A stretch of 64,000 nt of DNA from Epinephelus fuscoguttatus (Eukaryota > Chordata > Actinopteri > Perciformes > Serranidae). Made by a program: the position numbers and the translations under genes. The stretch covers positions 23,325,559 to 23,389,558 of the forward strand of contig NC_064755.1 in NCBI RefSeq assembly GCF_011397635.1, given 5' to 3'. Positions 33,526 through 46,855 of this stretch are shown one piece after another. Each line of letters begins with the position of its first letter. The stretch's first letter is position 1. The notes under the pieces are model-generated. The model worked only from the letters and a program-made list of their open reading frames with translations. It had not been told where the DNA came from and searched no databases.

Positions 33526-36500
33526 CTAAGCTCTGTCTCTCTCCCCTGCCCCTGCGGACAACTCGGCCTGCTCCCTCTCTGCAGAGTCAGAACTCAGGCT
33601 CCTGGCCCTCTTCTCCTTGGCTCTGGCATTCTGGAACCACACCTGCAAAAAAAGAATTATATGAATACATTAGCCATTACCTTTAAATAATTGTTCTGAA
33701 ACACATTGTTAATCTTTAATAAACGCAGTTCAAACTGCATTTTCTCATTTATGAATATTTGAAACATTTACCTGCACCACTCGGTGAGGCAGTCCCAGCT
33801 CCTGGCCCAGTGTCTCACACTCATGTCGGTTAGGGGTACGGTGGCTCCTGTAGAAGTCTCTGAGCTGGAGTACCTGGAAGTGGCTCATCTGTGTCCTTTG
33901 GCGCTGCTGCTGTTGTTGCTGCTGTTGCAGACTTTGTGTCTCACCCCAATCTGAGCTTGGACCCCCAGATCCCTCAGGACTAGGAGACCCTTGGTCAGCC
34001 ATACTGGAACCCTCCTCACATGGGTACTCCTCGTCCTCCTCCTCATAGTCCTCATCCTCCTCTGGGTTGTTCAGATCAGTGTGTGACGATAAAGAAGTTT
34101 CAGGCAGCTTCACAGTTGACTCTTTGTTAATGATGACATAGCCATGGTTTGGGATGAGGTTGGAGGAGACAGATGGGCCCGGTCTGTCCATGACAGATGA
34201 CAGAGCCATCCCAGTCTGCCCGTTGGATCCATTACTCATCGATAAGTTGAAGCCCGCTCTTTCAGCCTCTGCCCAGTGGCGTGACCTCATATGGGCATCC
34301 AGAGCGCTCTTTACCTTGAAGAGAGCCCTGCAGAATGGGCAACGCAGGTGGTTCAAACCCATGCTGAAACTGGATCCTGGCCCCATTGATCGGAACTGTC
34401 CTTTTCTCTCTCTGGCCCGTGTATTTTGAAACCAGACCTGTGAGGGAAAGACCAGCATTTTTTTAAATTCCACATACACAAAACAACAAGTCATTTTCTG
34501 TACATGGCTTTCTATTTCTCTCTTTCAAAAACATTGACATATTCAAACACAGCAAACATCCATAAAATACCTGAACCACACGTCTTGTGAGGCCTACATC
34601 CCGTGCAATGCCTTCCAGGACTCCTCTGGTGGGGTTAGAGTCCATACTGTAGCGCTGATACAACACTTCAAGCTGTTCTGGAGTGATGGTGGTTCTCTGA
34701 CGCTTATCCCTTCGATGCTCTTCCTCAATCTCTCTATTGCCCCTTTGGCCTTCAAAGCTGGTTTCTGACATTAGCTTTGAACTCTGCTTCATCTGTGTCA
34801 GGGAACTTTGAGAGAGGCTGGTGAGGGTGTTGCTTGGGTGATCAGAGAGTGTGTTCTTAATTTGTATGCTGTTTAAATGTGAAATCATAGGATGTGTGGG
34901 ATTAGGGTGCATCTGGGACATAGCTCCTGAAAGCATTTGACTGGCCATTAGGGTGTGGTTGGGGTGGAGCATCATATAAGGCATGGTTCGGTCTGTAAAG
35001 CCAGAGTGGAGAAATTGGACCTGGGATTGAGCTGCCAGAAGGTGCCTGGTCTGATGCTCCTGCCACAGCTGGAATGAAGGCAAGGACATTGGGCACAGGC
35101 TGCACTGGAACTGAGCCTGGGTTTGGGGTTGGAGCTGTTTTTTTGGCTGGGTTTCAGTGGATAGGCCAGAGGTGGCATCAGGCATCCGACTGTGGCTCGT
35201 TTCAGACTCTGGAGCAGCAGGGAGACTGGGTGAACTATCACCAGGCTTTTCAACAGCTTGATCAGCAGGAGGGCTGTGGGTATGCCCCTGGCTGGAATGA
35301 GCTGTGGACACGATGGTGGTAACTGTTTTTTGTGAAGAGGAGGAAGAGTGAGTCTGGGGTCTTTCTGAAGTACTTTCTGGCTGCACATAGGGCTGAGGTT
35401 GTGGAGAGGACCCTGTTATTATGGCCTGAACAACTTCCTTACGCTGGATGTCTGCATCTGAAATTCCATTTTGAGTTTCAACAAGACCTGGGCTCTTGTT
35501 AGCCTGAGGAGGAATTGTTTTATCTTCTTGTTTCCCAATAACAGGTGTTGGTTCACCTTTGACTGTTGGATGCTCAGTTTCTGTGCACTGAGAGGAAGAA
35601 TCAAGGACTGGTGAGTCAGGGGTGCTGTAATACTCATAAGTCAGATCCATGGAGTTTTCATTCTGAGATTCACCTTGTCTTTCATCCACACAGCTGTTAT
35701 CCCCAATATCACCATCATCATCATTCTTGTAGCAGTCATTTCTCTGTTTGTGAATGTTGTCAAGCTGGTTCTTCCCCTCTAATCCATCATCTGTGCCCCG
35801 GTCTTGATTTTTGCGGGCTCTCTGCCTAGCATTTTGAAACCATACAACAATGACTCTGTTAGGGAGAGACAGCAGAGCAGACAACCTGTCATATTCTTCC
35901 TCTCTAGGATAAGGAGTAGCCTCAAACACTCCCTGCAGGGTCTCCAGCTGTTGCTCCGTGAAGCGGGTTCGGGAGGAGCGCCGGCCCCTATGGAGCTCTC
36001 CTCTCTGGAGCTCTGTTGTCTGGGGCTGTGAGGAGGTGTTGGCTGTAAGGCCCGGTGACAGTGAACATGGAGACATTGTCAGAGGCTGGTTTTGTGCTAC
36101 TTCCTCTCTGGACTCCTCCAGGGCTGTGGTTGGGGGGTTATTAAAATTGTAAGGGGAATCCTTGTCTCGCTGGCGCTCTTTAAATAAGGTGTTGCGAAAC
36201 CAGTGTTTGATGACTTTATGAGGCAGACCAGAAAGAGCAGACATCTTGTTAATCTCTTCATCACTGGGGAGGCTGTTAATATCAAAGTGTTTCCTCAGAA
36301 CAGTCAGTTGCTCCTCAGAGATTCGGGTTCGGGTTCTCTTACTCTGTTGGTCAAGTATTGTTGGGCTGACTTGAGGTTGCTGTCCTGTTTGAACGGGGCT
36401 GGGCTGAGATGGTTGAGCCAGCAGCGCAGGATTGAGCTGTGGAGGCTGACCTTGCAAAGCTGGGCTGAGCTGGGGTGGCGGGACTAGCAAAGCTGGGCTG

Positions 36501-39500
36501 AGCTGCGGCTGTTGCCCTAGCAGTGTCGGGTTGAGTTGAGATTGGTACAGCTTGGCCAACTCAGGGTTCACACTTGAGTCTAACCAAGGTTGGGGCTGGA
36601 GACTCACAGACTGCATCATAACTGGAGGGAGAAGAGGAAGGTCCATGGGAAAAGGAATGGGAGGTAGGGGGAGCTTAGGTAAAGGTAGTGGGGCTATAGG
36701 AAGTTGGGGCAAGGAAAGAGGAAGCATAGGTATTTTAGGTAAGGTAAGAGGTATGGAGTTAGCTGGGGGTGTGGTATGAGAAGAAGCTGTAGCAGATGTG
36801 CTTGAGATGGCTGCTTCTTGTTGTGGGTTTTCTTGAGGTTGAGAAGGAAATTGAGGAGAAGAAGGTGCGGGGGCAGTTGGTGTCGGTTCAGCTGGAGTAC
36901 ATGTTTTGGTTATGGGATCTGAAAATGAGGGTGCAGGTGATGGTGCAAGAGCTTTAACTTGAGGCATAACTGGTTCTGATGCTGGTTCTGATTCTGGGGA
37001 AGGGGCTGGGGCAGCAGCTGAAGCAGTTGAATTCTCCGCAGATTTCGGCTGTGTGAGAGGGTACATCTGGTCATACTGAAGCCTGTATTCTCTGGAAAAC
37101 CTCTCCAGTGCAGGAGTGGGAAACAGCATCCTATGAATGTACTCCCGGTGGCTTTTTAAAATCAAGGCATCTGAAAAAAACTTGCCACAGTCTCTACATT
37201 TTTCTCCTCTACCACAACATCCTTTCTCTTTGTTTGTGGATTCCTCCTCTTTCTGCCTTTTCTCTTGTGGAAAGTTTTCTCTCTCCCTGTTGGCCTCTAC
37301 TTCTTTGTTATCCTCATTACAGCCCTCCATCTTTTCCTCCTGTAGTCCACTAAACTCAGCTCTTTGTTCATCTGAGCATACCTCCATCTTGTTGATATGA
37401 GAGCATTCATGTTTCTCCAGTATCATATGAGTTGATATCTGCTGCTGGTGTCTGTGTCTACTTTGTATGTATTGCAGTGCCAGCTCATAGCCATAACTCT
37501 GCAGCAGGGCTCGAAGAGGCTCCCCATTCACAGCAGCATAGGGCACTCTGGGAGGAGGACACTGCAATCCCAGAAGATTATATGAGGATGAATCTGTTTC
37601 TTCCCTCTGACTCTCATTTTTAACAGCAGGAGCAGGCATTTCTTCTTTTTCTTCCTCAAGACTAGAACTGCTTTGTTCTCTTTCTGACCTGTTGATGGAG
37701 GATCCACTGCAGCCAGCTTCAACCTTGGCTTCACACTCAACAAGATCTTTTGGTTGGCTAACAGCTGGGTTTAAACTTTGTCTCTGGATTTCTTTCTCAT
37801 CTATGCAAGGTTGGTACTCCTTTTTATCTTCTGCCTTAACCTGTTCTTTTAGGATGGAATTGACAGACACTAACTGACTAAGTTCTAGACTCTTAACAGC
37901 TAACTCTGGGTTAAGATTCATGTCTCCTGACAAGTAAAAGGGCAGAAGAAGTTGCTGCTGCAGAGAGAGCAAGTTCTCTGGTGCCAGAGGGAAGTGTTGT
38001 TTAAGAAGATTCTCTGTCCCTATGGGAAGGTGCTGCATCAATTGGGACTGGAATAGAGCTGTGTGTTGTTGTAACTGAGCTTGGGCCTGCGCCTGAGCCT
38101 GGGCTAACTGCTGCTGCTGTATTAACATTAGCTGGTTTCTTGATGCTATAATTTCCGCCACTCTCTTTTTAGCCTGCTGGCTGTCAGTTGGGTTAGAGAG
38201 GGCTGGCTGGGCCTCGGCTGCTAAGCCAGCGCCTAATAGTAAAGAGGTTGAAGAGCTTACTACGTCTGGCCTCTTGGTGAAAGGCAAACTCTTGGATGTT
38301 TCTTCTCTGGTGGTAGCAGCCTGAGTAGCAGTGGTGGGGACTGATACTGGAGCAGCTACGCTTGTTGCTGGGGTCTGTGGTGCTGAGTTCTGGGCAGCAC
38401 GAGCTCTAGTCTGATGAAGGACAGAGCGAAGATGTATGTCCAGTGTGGAGCTCTGGCTATAGCCCACTCCACACAATCGGCAGCGGTAGGGTCTAGGATC
38501 TGGGCCACGGGGAGCCTCAGGGGCAGCAACACCTGTGCCAGAGTCCTGCAGGGCTCGTCTGGCCCGATGGAGATGGCTCACAGAGTTATAGTGGACCAGA
38601 AGAATTGTTTTCTGAGTAAAAGATTCAGAGCATATTGTGCATTTGTAGGGCCTGGTTGGATCCAGATATCGGTCCATTGTGGGGTTCGAACTCTTTTTGA
38701 CAAGAGAGCTGGAAGTAGGTTCTGATATGATCTCCTCATGTGGCCCTTTCTCTGGCTCAGTTAAATCCTCCTCACCTCCATCAGCTTCACCAATCATGTC
38801 TTTCTCTTTTAATTTTACTTCCTCTTTTTGTTCCTCCTTTCCCTCCATGCCTAGTGCTTCTTCCTCTATCTCTTCATCCTCATCCTCTCCTGCTTCTTGA
38901 CCCACTTGAGGTGATAAACTAAAATCTTGTTGAACTGAATTTTTATTATGCTCCATGTACTGAGCAGTGTGAGGCGGCAAGAGTGTATTCTGCCCGTGTG
39001 TGTTGTCCAGCTGCGAGTGTGTGTTCTGCATGTGTCTCTGCAGGGCCTCCTGACTGCGGCATTGTCTAGAACAGAGGGGGCACTCTGTCGCCGCCCTCAT
39101 GGCGTGGTACTGCCAGTGCAGCTGGAGCTTCTCCTGAGTGGGGAACGCCAGGCTGCACCTGCTGCAACGGAACCGGTAACCATGGCGATCAGAGAGGGGA
39201 GGGAGGTCGCCGGGCGGAGAGGTGGGCGGGGAGGAGGGGGGTGTCTGAGTTGGGGACTGAGGAGCCAGTCTGCCATTGGAAGGGTGAGTGGTGTTGTCTT
39301 CTAGGGGTGGGGTGAGAAGAGCTGTGACATCTTTGGGTGCGGCTACATCTCCCTCAGTGTTCTCCACTGAAATGCCTGCAAAATGCATACAAACAGTAAA
39401 CAGTAAATTTTAAATAACATTAGATCAAGGAGACAATGTGTTCTCAATCAACTGCTATGACACCTAAGTTTTACGATGCGTTTCATACCAACCTTTGTTT

Positions 39501-42500
39501 TTCTGTGAATCAACTGAGGCACTGGTTTCAGCAGTGTCGGAACAATTTGCATTGTTATCCTTGGTGTTTTTATTTTTCTGAGTATCATCTGTCTGTGGTT
39601 CCGTCTGCAGCTCAGGCTGCGGTTGTCCCATGGGTGGTGTGACCTGGAAGAGAAAGAAATTTAATGATCTGTCAATTTTGTTTTCCTTTTGGTTTTTATT
39701 GCCACTTATACTCTGTTGTTTTACCAATTCAGACCAAAAGAAATATGGGATATTACCATATTTCCTTAGTCCAATGTTATGAATAAAACATTTAATTGTA
39801 CAGCATAATAGCAAGCAAATATCAAGATGTATAAACATGAGTGCCTGCACACCCTGTCCTAATATCATAAAACATTAAAGTGTGAATCTGTAAGTGTATC
39901 GTTACATCTTGCACCTGCCTGCACAGCATTATCGACAGCAAGGCACATCAATTTGGTAATAAGTGTATATGGTTGAGATATGTGGCTATGCCCTTCAGCT
40001 CCCTACGACACCCTCCAACATGCCCCAAGGGTTTAATAAAACTTTACTGAGCTGAATAATGAATTTATTTAAAATCATTCTTCATATAGAAAACCTCCAT
40101 CTCCACAGCTTCAAGCACTGAGAGCAAATACTATATCTATGCGAACAGCTAGCTACCCTTAGGAAAGAACGGGCAGCTAAAGATGAGATTTACATGACAA
40201 GAGTTTTCTCTGCGTAACAGCTTCATAAGAGAGAAAGAGAAGAACCACACACACACACATACACACTGCAGAGAAAACTGAAGGTCAGGCTTAATCTAGA
40301 GAGCGTAATTGGAAAGCAAGGTACATAATGGCCATCATCACCTCAGTCTGAATTAATGAACCTCAATTACTATCAGAGAGAGTGAGGGAGGGGTAGGAGG
40401 GGAAGGAGGGAGGACGACGGTGGGGGGGTAAGGGGTGTAGAATATGAAAAAGAGAGAGAGCAGGGAGAGGGAGGGAGAAAGTATGGGGCAATGAACAAAA
40501 AAAACTGCTTCGGAGAGGAAGAGAGTGAGTAAGGGAGGGGTAACGCATAAGAAATTGAGAGAGAGCTTGGGAGAGACAGAAAGGGAGGGGCAGGGACAGA
40601 GATTGCTGAATAGGAATGATAGGAGTAGCTGGAGGGGGGAGGGAGGGACAGCAGAGGGGAGAAAGGGTGAAAAGCAGTCAGTCAAGTGGAGGCGAAGAGC
40701 GCAAGAGACAAAGGCCACTTAGCATACGGGCCAGGGAGATGGAGGATGGTGATGTGGATAGATGACCAGTCTTTGTTAGTTGGAGAGACACAGTAAAAAG
40801 CATGGGGGCCCCTTTTTAGCTTGACTGCACTTCTGGTAATAGAGGGCTACTTAAACATGCATTATAGAAAGACTGGCTTTTCCCTCACTCACTCAGTCAA
40901 ACCCTCTCTCTTCCACTCTAAAAGACGCGCATACACATACACACCGAATGCACGGCTGCATCAAAGATGATAGCGGGGAGCTACTTAAACATGCATTAAA
41001 AAAAGCGCTGCCTTTCTCTCTGGTGCCTTCTTAATGGAATTGTCTCCCTACATTTCACTCTCCCCCATCCCCCATCGCTTTGCCTTCTCGTTTTCTTTTG
41101 CTTCCCGACAAACGCAAATACAACAAATACACACTTGCATACACTTACTGTGCTGATGAGCTTGTCTACACAGTCCTGCGCCACACTGTGCACATGTGTG
41201 AGATGCTGTCGAAGGTGTGTGTGTGGGAGTTTAACCTGGCACAAAGGGCACTGGACAGTCTGAGAGAGGCAAGAGAGGACAGAAGTGAGAAAAAAGGTTA
41301 AAAAGTGTTGAATTAGAAGGCTGAAAGAGAGCACAGATGTGCATGTCTGTTTGTTTGTGGGGTTACACGAGAACTGCATTTATTGTGACAGTTTTATATT
41401 CACGTGGACACACTTAAATGATTAAAATGTGTGTCCACTGCTCACCTGCTGGTTCTCATTTTGCTGGTGTATTCTGGGGCGTTTGGTTGAGTTTTCCATT
41501 TCCTCGCTTCCAGAGGATGGACGCTTGACTGAGGGCAATGACTCCCTCTTTTCTTGTTCCTCCTCCCTCGTCTCATCTTCAAATAAACATTCATAACATG
41601 TAAACATATTGATATTTACTGTGTATGTAAAATATTATCATGCTATCATTTGAGTTAATTGTAGGTTGTAGAATGTTGAAGCAGCCGTACCCATCTCCTC
41701 AGACATCTGTTTCGACCCCATGTTACATGTGTCTTTGGTTGTGTCCAAAGGACCAGTGGTGGTCTCACTGAAAGTTTCCATGTCCTCACTGAGCTCTCCT
41801 GGGGACATGACAAATAATCATGTTACACAAACACTGTGCTTCATACAATATGTTCTCACAAACTATCAGGCTAATTGTAGTTTATATTATCCTCTAGATA
41901 GCATCCTTCAAAAAGACCAATGTCTTTGGGCCACACTTCATTCTTCTTGCTTGCCTCCATACACTATTGATCAAGTATTGATTCTCCATTAGATTCTCCT
42001 CAGAGGTGGAGTAGAGGTAATATGGACTTACAACACATCAGTTCACCTCGATAAGTCTTAATCCGCATATGGACAAATCGCAGGATACACTTAATTTACA
42101 AGTGAAGTGCTGAACTACTAATTTTAGATGTTTTGCCAGCAGTTCAGACAGACTCTCCAGACGATGCAAATCCAGTGTTTTATCTTGAGCAGACTGCAGA
42201 CTGGTGACGAGCCTCCACCTCCCCCATTCTTATCCAGGGGATTTGTATTGGCCCATTGATTAGCAGGTGCTAGTTAGCTGTTGTCAGGGGTTATTGGGGA
42301 TATAACAAGGATGTGTATCGACAAATCAATTTTCTTGATCAATATCTCACCAACGGCCATTACTCATTTTCTCTCTTTTCATCTTAATCCCCGGCCTGCT
42401 CTCTGACGTCAGCAAGCACATGCAACATGAAATCAAATACGGCCACAAGGTTCATGTTCTCACCTGTGACACCATCAGGGCTTTTCCTGATGGTAAAAAT

Positions 42501-45109
42501 GGCTGCCAGCTCCTCTCCACCCATTGGTTGCAGCTGTAGTAGCCCTTCCCTCTGCTGATGGGTTGGGGTTTGACTGTGTTTCAGTACTTGGAGTTTAGAA
42601 GAGGAGGAGTGGTTGCATAATAGACAATGGAACAGCCACGAACCTCCATCAACCTCACCATCATACTGCTGCAGGAACTAAAAACAATGAGGTAGAAAGG
42701 AGTGAATTAAAGTTATTATGGTTGGTTTACATCTAGTCTGATTATCATATACTGTATGTTGCTTCAAATGCTGCTTGCATGTCCAAAGACAAAAAGGTTA
42801 TTAATGAGAGTGTACTGACTCTGTAAACCCGGACGCTGGCCTCGTGGTGTGAACTGAGGGAATGTCCTCGTAACTTGTCCAAACTGCTGGTCACGTAGTC
42901 ACACAGGTTGCACCTCAGCTGAACGGGGTTGCCCTTGGCAATAAGGGCAGCCCCCTCCTGACCCCTGTCCCCACCTTCCTGGAGGTGAGCAGCGAGCTGG
43001 TACCGGGTGCGGTGTCTGTCAGTCTGGCAGTGCAAGGAGAAGTTAGCCCTCAACGGGGTGGTGTAGCCGCACAGCCTGCAGTGGCAGCCACCAGCAACCA
43101 GGGAGCACCACTCAGACTGGGGCAGAGAGCGAGGGGCGTTCAGGTGCTGCTCCACAGACTCTATGCTGTCGGACGAAAAGCAGGAGCAGACAAGGCATTG
43201 AAACACACCCTGGGAGAGGGGTTCAGTGGGGGACAGAGACGAGGCTGGAGGGGGAGAGGGAGAAGGGGAAGGAGAAGGAGTCAGTGTAGACCCAAGGGTG
43301 ACTGGCTGTTCTGTGACTTGTTGACTGGTCAGCCGCATGTTCAAGGAGATCTCGGCACCTGAAACACAGAAAGAAACTCAGTAAGAATGTGCAAATCTTT
43401 AAAATTTTTATGTTGGATAACAGCAAGATGCATTACTCACCTGTGTTTTGTAGGTGTTTCAGCTGCGGGGCAAGACTCCTGCAGTGAGACAGATAGTAAC
43501 CTCTCTGGAGCCGTAGCATGTTATGTGTATGTTTCTCGCTGGTGGTGTGTATGCGCAGGTTGCGGGCAATGCTGGTCTCATAGTCACACACATCACACCG
43601 CCACCGCTTACCATGAGAGTGAGAGTGTGCAGGTGGTGTGAGCTTGGTGGGTTGGGTAGTAGGCGTGGGGATAGAGAGTGGAGGCTTGTACACGGGCTCA
43701 TCCACTGCGTGACCGTTGGAGGAGCCGCTATTGTTGGTAATGTGAGAGGTGTGCATGTGACCATTCGAGTGTCCCCCATTTTGAACGTTATTAAGGTGTT
43801 TATCCGACTGCATGTGTATGCTGAGGTTGCCTTTCGATGAGGTAGCATAGTCACACACCTCACAGCGGTAGGGTTTGTAGCCACAGGCGTAGGTTTCACC
43901 ACGGGCCAAGCGAGGATGGGGTTTCCCCGAACTGCAATATCCACACACACCTCGTGTTGCGCCACCACACACACACTTTCCCCCGGAGGCGCCACACACA
44001 CACTGGCCTCCAGTCTCTGGATGTTTCTCTTTCATGTGGACTTGCAGTGTATGCTGAGACTTGTAGTGCCAGTTACATTTGGGGCATTTCAGCGTCTTGC
44101 AGGAGTTGCGTGAGTGCATTATGGTCATGTGACTGGTCAGTGAATTAGGAGAGAGGTCTTGGTTGAGGTTTTTAAGGACAGCTTCTTTCTGTTCTTCTTC
44201 TTTGTCTCTCTCGTCATCCACCTCTGTGTCTAGCTGGCTGTCATTTGGTTCTGGAGCTTTGGCACCATCTCCATTGGAAATGGAAGAGTGAGGAACCCCT
44301 GCCGGCCCATCATCCTCAGCAGGTGTACTGGCAGGTTCCATACCTGCCAGTGGAAAAGCCAGAGTAGACTGCTGGGACTTAAAGCTCTGAGGAAACCCAG
44401 AAATACAGCCCTGATCTCCCTTAATGTCTTTTACCTCTGTCTCGCTCAGCAGGGCAGAAGAGGAGGACGGACAAGTGAAGTGCTTTGGAGAGGTGGAAAG
44501 AAAAGGGGAGGGCTTTGGAGAGGTGGAAGGAGTGGGGGAGGGCTTTGGAGAGGCGGCTGTTTTGCTGTCGAGTGTGCCACTGGCCTTTGCAGTGCTGGAA
44601 GAAGAGCTGTGCTGGCTCTGTTGAGGTAATAAAGAACATTTGGATTTGGTTTGGCTTTGGTTTGAGATGGCCTCCTCCTCTTCCTTCTCCTCCTCTCCGC
44701 CTCTGCTGCTAAGGGCTGCTGGGAGGCCCCCTGTAACTGACGCCTCTCCCACACCTACACGCACCTCCCCTTCTTCCTTCCTTTGCCCTGACAAATATCC
44801 CTCCCCGAAGTCTTCCTTCATCCCCTGCTTTTGACACACTCCATTCTCCTGTGAACGTCGGCCTCCTTCTTCCTGCTCACCTCCCTGGGTCTCTTCTCGA
44901 GCCTGGGACCCCTCTGCGCCCTCCTCCTCCTGCTGTGGCAGGGTCAGGGGCTCTTTGGCAGGGGCCATGGCTGAGGTATGAGAGGATGACCCCTGCTCCG
45001 GAATGACCGCTAGGGTCAGGAGAGGAAGAGATAAAGCCTGGGGACTGAGGTCAGCATCTCTTTCCTCTCCTCCCCCTCCATCCCCTCCTCCTCCCTCACC
45101 GCTGTCCAT
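33526..45109 (-). CDS. zinc-finger homeobox protein (ZFHX2/3/4 family)
   Basis: Ten coding exons: 45109-43441, 43358-42820, 42677-42464, 41798-41691, 41576-41446, 41259-41149, 39643-39493, 39375-34571, 34437-33772 and 33642-33526. They total 8,511 bases, 2,836 residues. This is a nuclear DNA-binding regulator, in vertebrates tied to neuronal differentiation. Fifteen C2H2 fingers are visible, starting with [23 protein letters not shown]. Four homeodomains lie at about 1985-2044 ([15 protein letters not shown]), 2105-2164 ([15 protein letters not shown]), 2529-2588 ([19 protein letters not shown], followed by a C2H2 finger) and 2757-2816 ([15 protein letters not shown]). The protein stops 23 residues after that last signature. 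Mammalian ZFHX2 lacks the first homeodomain; ZFHX3 and ZFHX4 have four plus a long C-terminus. The paralogue is therefore left open (a teleost zfhx2, or a divergent zfhx3/4 duplicate). The ATG at 45109 is the first in frame after an in-frame stop. Confidence 0.93.
36345..36545 (-). repeat. coding minisatellite, Gln/Pro/Leu repeats
   Basis: In the large ZFHX exon, just before homeodomain 1, the protein repeats units such as [19 protein letters not shown] and [10 protein letters not shown] about six times with periods of 12-13 residues. A Leu/Pro-rich low-complexity stretch ([14 protein letters not shown]) lies a little upstream in the protein, at about 36620-36730. Confidence 0.7.
40371..40700. 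repeat. purine-rich tract in ZFHX intron
   Basis: Over 300 bases dominated by GGGAGG and GAGAGA on the plus strand, inside the intron between coding exons 6 and 7. The open frames here are low-complexity artefacts. Confidence 0.6.
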
Positions 45110-45145
45110 ACCAGAGGCTACAGCTGCCACGCATTACTACCCCAC
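45110..45145 (-). other. ZFHX 5' UTR part of first coding exon
   Basis: A minus-strand acceptor (CTGAAACACAG before 45145, preceded by a CT-rich tract) opens the exon 36 bases before the ATG. An in-frame TAA lies upstream of the ATG. This implies at least one upstream non-coding exon. Confidence 0.6.
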
Positions 45146-46068
45146 CTGTGTTTCAGATACAGAGAATGAGGAGAAGAGAGGAGAGTCAGAGACAGAAGGA
45201 AAGTGAAGGGAGAAAAGAGGAGAAAATGAAATACATGAGTCATGTAAATAATATTGCATAACAGTGGAAGCCATTGATTACAGTCCCTGGATAGCATCTG
45301 TTCGATACTGCCTTCACAGTGCGCAATACAGAGGCTGGTTACTCAGGGGTTAGCGTTAGCCCTTAATGGGAAAATCAATAGCATGAGCGCTAAACTAGGT
45401 AGAGGAATGCGGGTAAAGGCTACACAGGAGGTCTATAATATTCCTCAGGGGATAGGATTAAATAAAGAACTGAATGCTTCTGAGCTAAAGGGCTTCCACT
45501 AAATTGCCACACTTAGATAAAAGCGGATAAAAGAACAGTTTTTAAAGCCAGTGTATCAGTCTCTGTGCATGGGTACAGACATATTATGAGAGGGAACAGG
45601 ATCTGTTTGGCACGAGCCATTTTATAGCACGCAGTGCAAACACAGGGGGTGGTCACAATGTAATAAACACCTGTATAATCTAATTTACTCCAAAATACAA
45701 CAAATACTTTTAAGATTATACAATTTTTGTTATGATTTCAGACAGATGTTGAAAAGCTGGTAACATTTGAAGCAGTACTTAGTGGCCTTGCAGTGCAGTG
45801 TATTATATTCCTCTTATTGAATATGTATAGGCTTATGGACACTTCCTGTAAGTTGCATTGCTTGCACATGATAAATATATCCTATATAAACACTGAAGCA
45901 ATGATGTCTACATTAAAATAATCTCTTCTTGATATATTGTTATATGTATTAAGTGATATGTATGTATTATTGAGGTTTTTAACTGTATATTGTGTTTTGT
46001 TTTTCTTGTATGGCTGATAGTATTTTGAGTCTGATGTAGAGGATTTATATCCTCTATCAGATGTATTT

Positions 46069-46101
46069 TCATTAAATTTCATTAAATTTCATTAAATTAA
46101 A
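46069..46101. repeat. short 11-mer tandem repeat
   Basis: About three copies of TTCATTAAATT in ZFHX intron 1, next to an inserted MITE. Confidence 0.7.
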
Positions 46102-46136
46102 TTGAAACTTTATGTATCATGCACTTAGAGTCAAAA

Positions 46137-46485
46137 GAGCTGCAAAGATTAATCGATTAGTTGTCAACTATTAAATTAATTGCCAAAAATTTTGATTGCA
46201 AGTAATTGGTTGCAGTAATTTTTTAAGAAAAAAAGTCTACATTCTCTGATTCCAGCTTCTAAAATGTGATTATTTTCTGGTTTCTTCCCCCCTCTATGAC
46301 AATAAAAATGTCTTTAAGCTGTGGACAAAACAAGACATTTGAGGATGCCATTTTGGGCTTTAAGGAGGACTGATCAACATTTTCACCATTTTCTGACTTT
46401 GTACAGACCGAACAACTTATCGATTAATCAGGAAGATAATCGACATATCAGTCAACAATGTAAATAAACCTTAGTTGCAGCTCTA
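46137..46485. mobile_element. MITE with GAGCTGCAA ends (copy 1)
   Basis: The left end GAGCTGCAAAGATTAATCGA and right end TTAGTTGCAGCTC are inverted. The body is AT-rich with repeated ATCGATTA motifs and the landmarks CTCTGATTCCAGCTTCT and TTTTCTGGTTTCTT. A second copy in the same orientation lies at 55592-55936. It is non-coding and probably hAT-like; superfamily not proven. Confidence 0.75.
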
Positions 46486-46803
46486 ATAGTTAATGATGGT
46501 GGAGTGTTTATAAGACAATTTAAAGCAGTGTTTAGATTAATCTCTATTTCAAGACTGAAATTTTAATTTAATTAAACTAGGAGGAATGAGCTATGGTATT
46601 TTGACATACAATAATGACCATAAACATTAAGGTTCATCATTAAAATCACCAAAAATTAATCAGTGAGGTTTCACAAATAATCTTCATCACCAGCATAATC
46701 ATGCATCACTAGAGAGATTTCCTAAAAAATGACTCGGGCCTCTCCTCCTCTTCAGTTTCTTACTGACAGATGGATGCCAGATGAGGCAGATACATCTCTC
46801 TTA

Positions 46804-46806
<3 letters not shown>

Positions 46807-46853
<47 letters not shown>
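46807..46853. repeat. (TG)n microsatellite
   Basis: About 23 uninterrupted TG units in ZFHX intron 1. A (CTC)n run follows at 46939-46960. Confidence 0.95.

Positions 46854-46855
<2 letters not shown>

Noticed and set aside
35072-39304. Plus-strand frames of 60-118 codons across the large ZFHX exon
   Set aside because: Shadows on the opposite strand of a 1,600-codon exon with clear zinc fingers and homeodomains.
40353-40718. 121-codon minus-strand frame rich in Ser, Leu and Pro
   Set aside because: It translates the GA-rich tract inside a ZFHX intron.
33526-45109. Assigning the symbol zfhx2, zfhx3 or zfhx4
   Set aside because: The domain set is mixed (four homeodomains as in ZFHX3/4; short protein and missing C-terminus), and neighbouring genes do not settle it.
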